64,000 nt of DNA from Pigmentiphaga sp. NML030171 (GTDB lineage Bacteria; Pseudomonadota; Gammaproteobacteria; Burkholderiales; Burkholderiaceae_B): contig NZ_NINX01000019.1 of the NCBI RefSeq assembly GCF_002188635.1, positions 24,484 through 88,483 of the forward strand, in the 5' to 3' direction. How positions within the stretch are numbered: the first letter of the stretch is position 1; each line of letters begins with the position of its first letter. The notes beneath the pieces were generated by a model. It saw only the letters and a list, made by a program, of their open reading frames with translations. It did not search any database and was not told where the DNA came from. Positions 35,321 through 42,324 of this stretch are shown one piece after another. Position numbers and translations under genes: made by a program.

Positions 35321-36799
35321 TCAGATCCGCGCCGGCCCGGCTCCGCCCGTGGCCGCCTCGGCCGCCTCGGCCGCCTGTATGCCCGACAGGATGGCGGACG
35401 GCACGCCGTAGCCTGGAAACGTGGTCTGTCCGGCCAGATACAGGCCGCGCAGCGGCGTGCGATGCGGGAAGAAGCGGTCGGGCGAGGCGCCGGGCGCCAC
35501 GCCATACAGCGCCCCCTCGTACAAATGCCGCTGGCGGACGAAGTCCCGCGGGTCCAGCACGCGGACGGCATCGATCTCCAGCCCCGGAACCCGCTGCCGC
35601 ATGGCCGCCAGATAGCGGTCCACGGCGGACCGCGTCATGTCGGGCGTCCACTCGTCGGCCGAGGCGATGCCGGAGACAGGCGCGTACAACTCCAGGATGG
35701 AGCGTCCCGGCGGCGCCAGATCCGGCAGGACCTGCGTGGGGCATGTGTAGGCCAGCCAGCGCGGCGCGTCCGGCGGCATCACATGCAGCCGGCCCTGCTC
35801 GCGCATGAGAGGCACGTGGTTGACGATGAACGCGCCCGGCCCCTCGGCGACCGCGCCGCCCAGCTGGATCGATATCGCGCGATGGGATAGCGGCGCACGC
35901 CGCGCGCGCCGCGCCAGCGTCCATGGCACCGCGTCGGCGGGCAGCAGGCGGTGGACCACGTCGAAGCCTGAACAGGCCGCGATCACGCAATCGGCCTGGA
36001 TGCGTTCCCCGCCCGCCAGCGCGACACCGCGCGCCACGCCGCCGGCCACCGTTATGCGTTCCACCGGCCGGCCGCACAGGATGCGCACGCCGTGGCGCTG
36101 CGCCGCGCGGTACAGCGCCTGGCTGATGGCTCCCATCCCGCCCCGGGGAAGGTGGAAGCCCTCTTCCAGCAAGGCCACCAGCCCGATGATCTGCGTGGCG
36201 GGAAGCCGTTCCGGCCCCATGCCGGTGTACAGCAGGGTGGATGCGACGGCGGCCTGCAGCCCGGCATCCGGGAAATGCCCGGCGATGAGACGATCGGCCC
36301 GCCCCGACAGGGCAGGCAGGTAGCGCCACAGCCGCCCCAGCGTCCTTGCCAGGGCCGGCTCGAACGGCAGCACTTCCTGGACCAGCGTGCGATAGATCGG
36401 CGCCCAGCGGCGCCGCAGTGCGTCCAGTCCATCCCGCAACATGGCGGTCCGTGCCGCGTCTCCCTCGACCAGGGAATCCTCCACGCCCGCCAGCCGCACC
36501 ACCGTGCCGTCGTCCAGGTGCGTCGCATGCGGCCGCGCGATGGCGGCCAGCTCGATCTCGCGCTCGACGTCCATGCCCAGCCGCGCGAACCCCGATCTCA
36601 GCAATGATGGAACCGCCACGTACACGGCGCCGTTGTTGAAGGTGAAGCCTTGTTCGCTGACGGTGGAGCAGCAGCCTCCGACCTCCTCGCCGGCTTCGGC
36701 CAGGACGACGTCGACGCCTTGCCGGGCCAGCGCCACGCTGGCCGCCAGGCCCGACAGCCCCGCGCCGACGACCATCGCCGACCGTATCGACCTTCCCAT
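35321..36799 (-). CDS. CrtI-like FAD-dependent oxidoreductase (phytoene desaturase family)
   Basis: A 492-aa flavoprotein. The N-terminal dinucleotide fold is AMVVGAGLSGLAASVALARQGVDVVLAEAGEEVGGCCST, then FNNGAVYVAVPSLL. The middle region has GFHLPRGGMGAISQALYRAAQRHGVRILCGRPVERI, and the C-terminal FAD loop is RGLYLAGQTTFPGYGVPSAILSG. This is the desaturase/retinol saturase-like superfamily; carotenoid substrate is not supported because no phytoene synthase or GGPP gene is nearby. A run of three GGCCGCCTC units near the 3' end encodes an Ala/Glu repeat. It is divergent from, and probably controlled by, the TetR gene at 36866. Confidence 0.82.
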   Translation of the reverse strand: MGRSIRSAMVVGAGLSGLAASVALARQGVDVVLAEAGEEVGGCCSTVSEQGFTFNNGAVYVAVPSLLRSGFARLGMDVEREIELAAIARPHATHLDDGTVVRLAGVEDSLVEGDAARTAMLRDGLDALRRRWAPIYRTLVQEVLPFEPALARTLGRLWRYLPALSGRADRLIAGHFPDAGLQAAVASTLLYTGMGPERLPATQIIGLVALLEEGFHLPRGGMGAISQALYRAAQRHGVRILCGRPVERITVAGGVARGVALAGGERIQADCVIAACSGFDVVHRLLPADAVPWTLARRARRAPLSHRAISIQLGGAVAEGPGAFIVNHVPLMREQGRLHVMPPDAPRWLAYTCPTQVLPDLAPPGRSILELYAPVSGIASADEWTPDMTRSAVDRYLAAMRQRVPGLEIDAVRVLDPRDFVRQRHLYEGALYGVAPGASPDRFFPHRTPLRGLYLAGQTTFPGYGVPSAILSGIQAAEAAEAATGGAGPARI

Positions 36800-36824
36800 G
36801 ACAGCTAGCCTCCATGACCGGAAA

Positions 36825-36860
36825 AATTAGACAATGTACAAAATTCTACACTGTATAATT
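36825..36860. promoter_or_regulatory. TetR-type operator overlapping the promoter of the TetR gene
   Basis: AATTAGACAATGTA (36825-36838) and TACACTGTATAATT (36847-36860) are 14-bp arms with two mismatches and an 8-nt spacer. The right arm contains a perfect TATAAT (36854-36859) that would start transcription at about the ATG of the TetR gene (36866), suggesting a leaderless or nearly leaderless mRNA. Confidence 0.65.
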
Positions 36861-36865
36861 CTTTC

Positions 36866-37459
36866 ATGATCACGGCCGCCCTTCCCTCCAAGCGCCAGCG
36901 CACGCGCGAACATATCGCGACGGTGGCGGGCGACCTGTTCGAACGCCACGGCTACGAGGCCGTGACGATGGAACAGATCGCCGTCGAGGCGGGCGTCGTG
37001 CGGGGAACGCTATACAACCACTTCGCGGTCAAGGAAGCGGTGCTTGCCGAATGGATGCATGCGCGCCTGGCGCGCGACTTGGCGCCGCTGATGCAGGCCG
37101 TCATGAAGCGCAAGACCTTCGCCTCCCGCATCCCGGTGGTCCTGGACGCCTCGGCCCGATGGTGGGAGGAACATCGGCAGTACGCCGCGCCCTACATCCG
37201 CTTCCGCTTCCAGCAGGTAAGCGATGGATCGGGCGAGCAGGCGTCGTCCGACATGGTCACCGCGTACACCGCGCTGATCCACGCGGCGCAGCAGGCCGGG
37301 GAAGTCCGCGACAACGAACCTCCTGAACGCCTGGCCAACTACCTGCATTTCCTGTACCTGTCGGCGCTGATGAGCTGGCTGGGCGACCCGAAGGTTTCCC
37401 TGCGCAAGGCCTTCGCGCGCGCCTTCGACTTCTTTCTTCAGGGCGCGTCGCGCCCCTGA
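36866..37459 (+). CDS. TetR/AcrR family regulator
   Basis: A 197-aa regulator. The N-terminal HTH is HIATVAGDLFERHGYEAVTMEQIAVEAGVVRGTLYNHFAVKEAVLAEWM (about residues 14-62). The ligand domain carries YAAPYIRFRFQQVSDG and FLYLSALMSWLGDPKVSLRKAF. It lies divergent from the CrtI-like gene with a 36-bp palindrome between them, the standard arrangement for autoregulation plus control of the neighbour. Its 3' end overlaps the Bcr-type exporter gene by 22 nt on the other strand. The inducer is unknown. Confidence 0.9.
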   Translation: MITAALPSKRQRTREHIATVAGDLFERHGYEAVTMEQIAVEAGVVRGTLYNHFAVKEAVLAEWMHARLARDLAPLMQAVMKRKTFASRIPVVLDASARWWEEHRQYAAPYIRFRFQQVSDGSGEQASSDMVTAYTALIHAAQQAGEVRDNEPPERLANYLHFLYLSALMSWLGDPKVSLRKAFARAFDFFLQGASRP

Positions 37460-38667
37460 GGCTCGCCGCCGTCCCCGCCCCGCGCGCCGACCGCGATCCG
37501 GAAAGCCCCCAGGGCCACCACCGTCAGGAAGATCTGCACCACCGCGCAGGAGATGGCCGGATCCGAGCCGTAGCCCACGAGCTTGGTACCCAGCGCGCCG
37601 GCCGCCATCTGCCCGAACCCGTACAGGCCCGCCGCGGACCCCGTCAGCCCCGGTGCCGAGGACAGCGCGCGCGACAGCCCTGCCGGACTGGCCATGCCGC
37701 ATCCCGTCGTCAGCAGGAAGGTGATGGCGATCAGCACGGGCACATTCAGCCAGCCCATGGCCTGCACGCCCAGGAACACCAAGGCCATGGCCAGGCTCAG
37801 CCCCGCCCCCATGTAGAGAAACAGCTCCGTGTTCAAGCGCCCCACCAGCCGCCGGGTCGTGGCTGACCCCACGCTGGCCCCGACGATGGTGATCGCCGCG
37901 AACCAGCCGATCTGGGAAATCGGCAACTGCAACTGCCCGTGCACGATGTAGGGTGCCGTCGCCAGATAGGGATAGAGCGCCGTGCTGGAACAGGCCCCGC
38001 CCACCATGAACCCCAGGAATCGCCGGTTGCCGACCAACTGGCCGTAGTCCCGCGCGATCTTGCCGAAGGCCAGCGGCGAGCGGTCCAGGTTGGTCTCGGG
38101 CAGCAGCCGCCACGCGCACAGCACCATCGCGGTCGCCATGCACACCAGGAACACATAGATGGCCCGCCAGCCAAAGCCGTCGGCCAGGTACGAGCCCAGG
38201 ATGGGCGACAGCCCCGGCCCCACCAGCGTCAACAGGTTAAGCAGCGCCAGGTCCTTGGTGGCCCGCTCGGGCGTGGAGATGTCGCGGACGATGGAGCGCC
38301 CCAGCGTGATGCCCGCCGCGCCGCCCAGCGCCTGCGCCAGGCGGGCGGCCAGCAGCCATTCGAGCGTGGGCGCGAACAGCGCGAACACGCTCGCCACCAG
38401 ATAGATGCCCAAGCCCAGCAGCAGCGTGGGCCGGCGCCCGATGGTGTCCGACACCGGCCCGTAGATCAGTTGTCCGAACGCCAGCCCCACCACGTACAGC
38501 GTGATGGTCTGCTGCATGCCGGCCGGGCTCGCGCCCAGGTCGGCGCCCGCCAGCGGCAGCGCCGGCATGAAGATGTGCATGGCCATCGTGCCGCTGAGCG
38601 TCACCAGCACCAGGAGCCACAAGGGCGCCCGGATGGACGGGGCAGGGGACGGATGCGCGCGGGTCAT
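37438..38667 (-). CDS. Bcr/CflA family MFS drug exporter
   Basis: A 409-aa inner-membrane exporter of 12 TM segments. Bcr/CflA-type marks are LSGTMAMHIFMPALPLAGADLGASPAGMQQTITLYVVGLAFGQLIYGPVSDTIGRRPTLLLGL (TM1, motif A) and ARLAQALGGAAGITLGRSIVRD. The second half contains LTTGCGMASPAGLSRALS and GSAAGLYGFGQMAAGALG. It follows the marR gene by 13 nt on the same strand, so it is probably the output of that repressor. It overlaps the TetR gene tail to tail by 22 nt. It should extrude antibiotics or toxic metabolites by proton antiport; the substrate is not known. Confidence 0.9.
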   Translation of the reverse strand: MTRAHPSPAPSIRAPLWLLVLVTLSGTMAMHIFMPALPLAGADLGASPAGMQQTITLYVVGLAFGQLIYGPVSDTIGRRPTLLLGLGIYLVASVFALFAPTLEWLLAARLAQALGGAAGITLGRSIVRDISTPERATKDLALLNLLTLVGPGLSPILGSYLADGFGWRAIYVFLVCMATAMVLCAWRLLPETNLDRSPLAFGKIARDYGQLVGNRRFLGFMVGGACSSTALYPYLATAPYIVHGQLQLPISQIGWFAAITIVGASVGSATTRRLVGRLNTELFLYMGAGLSLAMALVFLGVQAMGWLNVPVLIAITFLLTTGCGMASPAGLSRALSSAPGLTGSAAGLYGFGQMAAGALGTKLVGYGSDPAISCAVVQIFLTVVALGAFRIAVGARGGDGGEPQGRDAP

Positions 38668-38680
38668 GGAGGTCTTTCGT

Positions 38681-39148
38681 CTAAAGCGTATCGAACCGGC
38701 GCGCGATCTTTTCCAGGGCCTGGCGGGTGATGCGCAGTTCCTGCGCGGTCAGGTCGTCCAGCAGGCTGGCCTCGATCTCCAGGCTCTTGGCCACGATACG
38801 CTCGGCCAGCGCGCGCCCCTGCCGCGTCAGGCGGATGGACTTCGCGCGGCGATCCTCTTCCGCCGTTTCCCACTCGATCAGGCCCAGCTCGCGCAACTGC
38901 GACAGGATGCGGACCAGCGAGGACTTCTCCAGCGACAATGTCTCCGCCAGGTCCTTCTGGCGCACCACCGGCTCGCTGGATTCGTACAAGGCCAGCAGCG
39001 GCGCGCGCGTGGCGTCCGAGAGACCCATTTCCTTGAAATGCTGATCGACCGCCCTGCGCCACTTGCGGTAGACCGCGCCGACCAGCCGTCCGAAGCGGGC
39101 CCGGACGTGTTCGTCGAGCTGCGGCGGGGTCCTTAAATTAGGTTGCAT
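38681..39148 (-). CDS. MarR family repressor of the adjacent exporter
   Basis: A 155-aa MarR protein. The winged helix covers about residues 45-105: SDATRAPLLALYESSEPVVRQKDLAETLSLEKSSLVRILSQLRELGLIEWETAEEDRRAKSIRLTRQG, with the DRRAK wing. Dimerisation helices flank it. It is the first gene of a marR-exporter operon. Its start codon lies inside the left arm of an exceptional inverted repeat (39138-39189), so autoregulation by direct occlusion is likely. Ligands of such regulators are usually phenolic or antibiotic compounds. Confidence 0.92.
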   Translation of the reverse strand: MQPNLRTPPQLDEHVRARFGRLVGAVYRKWRRAVDQHFKEMGLSDATRAPLLALYESSEPVVRQKDLAETLSLEKSSLVRILSQLRELGLIEWETAEEDRRAKSIRLTRQGRALAERIVAKSLEIEASLLDDLTAQELRITRQALEKIARRFDTL

Positions 39149-39189
39149 GCGAACTATTTTCCCAGGAAATTAGTTCGCATGCAACCTAA
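39138..39189. promoter_or_regulatory. 52-bp palindrome covering the marR start codon
   Basis: TTAGGTTGCATGCGAACTA (39138-39156) and TAGTTCGCATGCAACCTAA (39171-39189) are perfect 19-bp arms. The 14-nt spacer pairs further after one mismatch (TTTCC with GGAAA). Each arm also contains the self-complementary GCATGC. The marR ATG (39148-39146) lies in the left arm. Confidence 0.85.
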
Positions 39190-39264
39190 GTACGCAAACA
39201 CTCCGCTGCTTGATTGCCCTATATTCTCTAGCTCGGATGACAACCTCTCTGCCCCCCCCTGCCC

Positions 39265-39765
39265 ATGTTGATACGCCCGGAACAACCGCACGACATCGCG
39301 GCCATCGACCGCGTGATCACCCGCGCCTTCGCCACCGCGCCGCATGCGAGCGGCACCGAGGCACGGATCGTCGACGCGCTGCGCGAGGCCGGCGCATTGA
39401 CCCTTTCGCTCGTGGCGGAATCCCATGGCGAGGTCGTGGGCCACGTGGCCCTCTCTCCCGTGGCGCTTTCCGACGGCACACCCGGCTGGTACGGCCTCGG
39501 TCCGCTCGCCGTGGCGCCCGGACACCAGGGCAAGGGCCTGGGCGGGCAGCTGGTCGCGCATGCGCTCGATGCGTTGCGCCAGCGCCATGCGGCCGGATGC
39601 GTGGTGCTGGGCGAACCGGAATACTACGGCCGGTTCGGATTCCGGGCCGATCCGGACTTCGTGCTGCCGGGCGTGCCGCCGGAATATTTCCAGGCGGTCC
39701 GGCTCACGCCCGGGGCGGGTGGAGGAACGGTGGCGTATCACCAGGCCTTCGAGGTAGCGGCCTAG
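39265..39765 (+). CDS. GNAT family N-acetyltransferase (YhbS-like)
   Basis: A 166-aa acetyltransferase. The acetyl-CoA site is in GLGPLAVAPGHQGKGLGGQLVAHAL (motif A, Q/R-x-x-G-x-G/A). The downstream VVLGEPEYYGRFGFRADPDF is typical of the YhbS subgroup. It transfers acetyl from acetyl-CoA to an unknown small molecule or protein N-terminus in the cytosol. It starts 76 nt after the large marR palindrome and is divergent from marR, so it may share that control. It overlaps the nuclease gene by 4 nt tail to tail. Confidence 0.88.
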   Translation: MLIRPEQPHDIAAIDRVITRAFATAPHASGTEARIVDALREAGALTLSLVAESHGEVVGHVALSPVALSDGTPGWYGLGPLAVAPGHQGKGLGGQLVAHALDALRQRHAAGCVVLGEPEYYGRFGFRADPDFVLPGVPPEYFQAVRLTPGAGGGTVAYHQAFEVAA

Positions 39766-40253
39766 AGATCGCGGCCCCGCTTACGGTACTCCCACGGCGC
39801 GACAGGCGACGGCAAGGCCCACAGGCCACGCCGCCCCGCCCTCGCCTCGCCCTGCAGGTCAACCAGCGCCCGTTCCGCGGTGAACTTGGGATAGACCCAG
39901 GCATACCCATGGCGCAGCATCATTTCCTGCACGCTGCCATGGCCGCAATCGACATCGCCCAGCGTGCGGCCATAGCGATCCTTGCCATGGCGCGACAACC
40001 TGGCCTGCGCGCCCAACGGACAGAGTGCCCTCAGGAAATCGCGCGAGGCGATCCCGCCGGCCTGGCCAATCTCCGGCGCATCGATCCGCTCCAGGCGCAC
40101 CGGAGTGCTTTTCTTTTGCGGGGGACATTGCAGGCGCATCGTGTCGCCATCGTGGATGGACGTGACGGTGCAAACCTGGGCGAACGTGGCGCATGGCAGG
40201 GCGAAAGCGGCTATGCCTGCCAGGCACCGGATCATCGAAATCGTGGTTTTCAT
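39762..40253 (-). CDS. Secreted thermonuclease (SNase-like) family protein
   Basis: A 163-aa protein with a signal peptide (MIRCLAGIAAFALPCATFAQ), then a staphylococcal nuclease-like OB fold: IHDGDTMRLQCPPQKKSTPVRLERIDAPEIGQ, FLRALCPLGAQARLSRHGKDRYGRTLGDV and VQEMMLRHGYAWVYPKFTAERALVDLQGEARAGRRGLW. The catalytic Arg/Asp/Glu pattern (RxxxIDAPE; DRYGR) is recognisable. It presumably degrades nucleic acid in the periplasm or outside. The start at 40253 is chosen for the signal peptide. Confidence 0.87.
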   Translation of the reverse strand: MKTTISMIRCLAGIAAFALPCATFAQVCTVTSIHDGDTMRLQCPPQKKSTPVRLERIDAPEIGQAGGIASRDFLRALCPLGAQARLSRHGKDRYGRTLGDVDCGHGSVQEMMLRHGYAWVYPKFTAERALVDLQGEARAGRRGLWALPSPVAPWEYRKRGRDL

Positions 40254-40289
40254 GGCGGCATTATCCCAGCACCGGCGGCACGGCCCGTC

Positions 40290-40306
40290 GCACCATTGCT
40301 GGGCGC
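40290..40306. promoter_or_regulatory. Possible NtrC half-site upstream of the allophanate hydrolase gene
   Basis: GCACCA (40290-40295) is the left half of the NtrC enhancer consensus; the right half is poor. It lies 133 nt upstream of the -24/-12-like promoter, an appropriate enhancer distance. Confidence 0.25.
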
Positions 40307-40422
40307 ACGCCCCTGAGTCGAGCGCAATCGCGCGCCACTCCTGTGCGCGGCAAGGCATCGGCCGGCCGAGCATCCCCCCTCATCTCGCCGCCCGCACGGC
40401 TAAAGCCGCATGGCAGCGCGCC

Positions 40423-40464
40423 TGGCACGGCTCTTGAATATGTCCCTCCAAACTTGTACACAAG
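40423..40464 (+). promoter_or_regulatory. Sigma-54-like promoter plus GntR-type operator for atzF-uca
   Basis: TGGCACGGCTCTTGAA (40423-40438) matches the -24 element TGGCACG perfectly; the -12 element is TTGAA instead of TTGCA. CTTGTACACAAG (40453-40464) is a near-palindrome just after the expected start point. The same operator core and spacing recur upstream of urtA. Confidence 0.55.
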
Positions 40465-40476
40465 AGGGAATACCAG

Positions 40477-42312
40477 ATGCGCGGATGGACGATTTCCGAC
40501 TGGCTCGACGCATACCGGGACGGCGCACAACCGGCACGCCTGCTTGGCGAACTGCTGGAGTCCCTGGCGGGGCCGGATCCGGCCTGGATTTCGATCGCCA
40601 GCCCGGAGGTGCTCCAGGCCCAGTTGGCGGCGCTCGAAAGCCGGCTGCGGTCGGTCGACGGAAACATCGATAAGCTGCCGCTGTACGGCGTGCCGTTCGC
40701 GGCCAAGGACAACATCGATGCCGTCGGGTTCGCGACCACCGCGGGCTGCCCGGCGTTCGCCTACACGCCTGCGCAGAACGCGACGCTGATCGCGCGACTC
40801 GCCCAGGCCGGCGCGATATTGATCGGCAAGACCAATCTCGACCAGTTCGCCACGGGGCTCGTCGGCGTACGATCGCCCTACGGCATACCGGAAAACGCCT
40901 TCGACCCCGAATACATATCGGGCGGATCGAGTTCCGGCTCGGCCTCCGTGGTCGCACGGGGTATCGTTCCGTTCTCGCTAGGAACCGATACCGCGGGCTC
41001 CGGCCGGGTGCCTGCGGGGCTGAACAACATCGTCGGCCTCAAGCCCACGCGCGGCGCGTTCAGCAACACCGGCGTCGTGCCGGCTTGCCGGACGCTCGAC
41101 TGCGTGTCGGTGTTCTCGACGACGGTGGAAGACGCGGTTCGCGTCCATGATGTCGCCGCATCGCTGGACCTGGCCGATGGACTCTCACGAGCCGCGCCGG
41201 CGGGGTCGGCGACATGGCGTCTTCCTGCGGCCCCGCGCTTCGCCATTCCGGCGGTTCCGGAGTTCTTCGGCGACGACCTGTCCGACCAGGCTTTCAAGGC
41301 CGCGGTCGCACATATCGAAGCGCGCGGCGCGACATGCGTACCCGTCGATTTCTCCGTCTTCGACGACGTGGCCGCCCTGCTCTACGACGGCCCCTGGGTG
41401 GCCGAGCGGTATGCGGCCATCCGCGCCTTCGCGGCAGGACACGAGACCGACATCCATCCCGTCGTCCGCGACGTCATTTTCAAGGCGCGCGATTTCTCGG
41501 CCGCCGATGCCTTCGACGGCATCTACCGCCTCGCGGACCTGAAGCGCCGTGCCGACACATTGCTGGCGCAGTTCGATGCGTTGCTGGTCCCCACCGCCCC
41601 GACGCACTACCGGATCGCCGAACTGCTGGCCGATCCGATACGCTTGAACAGCAACCTGGGCAAGTACACGAATTTCGTCAATCTGCTCGACTGGAGCGCG
41701 GTCGCGGTGCCGGCGAACCTGCGCGAGGACGGACTGCCGTTCGGCATCACCCTGATCGGCGACGCCTGGCGCGAGCGGGCACTTGCCGGCTTCGCCGCAT
41801 CGTGGCACGAAGCGACCGGCCTGACGCGAGGCGCAACGGGGCTGCCGCTTGCCGCTGGCAGGATCCCCGCCGCCGGATCCGCGGACCTCGACACGACAGG
41901 CGAATCCATCCGCGTGGCGGTAGTCGGCGCCCATCTGCGCGGCATGCCGCTGAACCACGAACTGACGTCGCGGGCAGCCCGGTTCGTCGAATCGACCACG
42001 ACCGCCGCCAACTATCGGCTCTATGCGCTGGCCAACACGACGCCGCCAAAGCCCGGTCTCGTGCGGGCGGACCACGGCGCGCCGATACGGGTGGAGCTAT
42101 GGGACGTACCCGCGGCGGCATTCGGCTCGTTCGTCGCCGGCGTTCCCGCGCCGCTGGGCATCGGCACGCTGACCCTCGCCGACGGCCGGCAGGTCAAGGG
42201 TTTCATCTGCGAACCCTATGCGCTGGACGACGCCAGCGACATCACCGAATTCGGCGGCTGGGCGAGCTACCTCGACAGTCGGCGCCCCAGCAACGAGCCG
42301 TCACGTTCCTGA
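40477..42312 (+). CDS. atzF: Allophanate hydrolase
   Basis: A 611-aa amidase-signature enzyme that splits allophanate to 2 NH3 and 2 CO2, the second step of the urea amidolyase route. Catalytic Lys77 is in FAAKDNID, the Ser cluster is in ISGGSSSGSA (about 148-156), and the nucleophile Ser175 is in GTDTAGSGRVPA. A C-terminal domain (about residues 475-600, starting SIRVAVVGAHLRGMPLNHEL and including WDVPAAAFGSFVAGVPAPLGIGTLTLADG) is the allophanate-specific extension, confirming it is not a generic amidase. It lies 12 nt upstream of urea carboxylase. In eukaryotes and some bacteria the two are fused; here they are separate. Confidence 0.93.
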   Translation: MRGWTISDWLDAYRDGAQPARLLGELLESLAGPDPAWISIASPEVLQAQLAALESRLRSVDGNIDKLPLYGVPFAAKDNIDAVGFATTAGCPAFAYTPAQNATLIARLAQAGAILIGKTNLDQFATGLVGVRSPYGIPENAFDPEYISGGSSSGSASVVARGIVPFSLGTDTAGSGRVPAGLNNIVGLKPTRGAFSNTGVVPACRTLDCVSVFSTTVEDAVRVHDVAASLDLADGLSRAAPAGSATWRLPAAPRFAIPAVPEFFGDDLSDQAFKAAVAHIEARGATCVPVDFSVFDDVAALLYDGPWVAERYAAIRAFAAGHETDIHPVVRDVIFKARDFSAADAFDGIYRLADLKRRADTLLAQFDALLVPTAPTHYRIAELLADPIRLNSNLGKYTNFVNLLDWSAVAVPANLREDGLPFGITLIGDAWRERALAGFAASWHEATGLTRGATGLPLAAGRIPAAGSADLDTTGESIRVAVVGAHLRGMPLNHELTSRAARFVESTTTAANYRLYALANTTPPKPGLVRADHGAPIRVELWDVPAAAFGSFVAGVPAPLGIGTLTLADGRQVKGFICEPYALDDASDITEFGGWASYLDSRRPSNEPSRS

Positions 42313-42324
42313 ACCGGAGCCCAC

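Noticed and set aside
35348..35375. Three tandem GGCCGCCTC units
   Set aside because: The short in-frame repeat encodes an Ala/Glu tail of the CrtI-like protein; no sign of a mobile or regulatory repeat.
35321..36799. Carotenoid biosynthesis locus
   Set aside because: Only the CrtI-like flavoprotein is present; no phytoene synthase, GGPP synthase or cyclase gene is nearby.
40290..40306. Full NtrC box upstream of atzF
   Set aside because: Only the left half GCACCA fits; the right half matches poorly, so it is listed only as a weak half-site.
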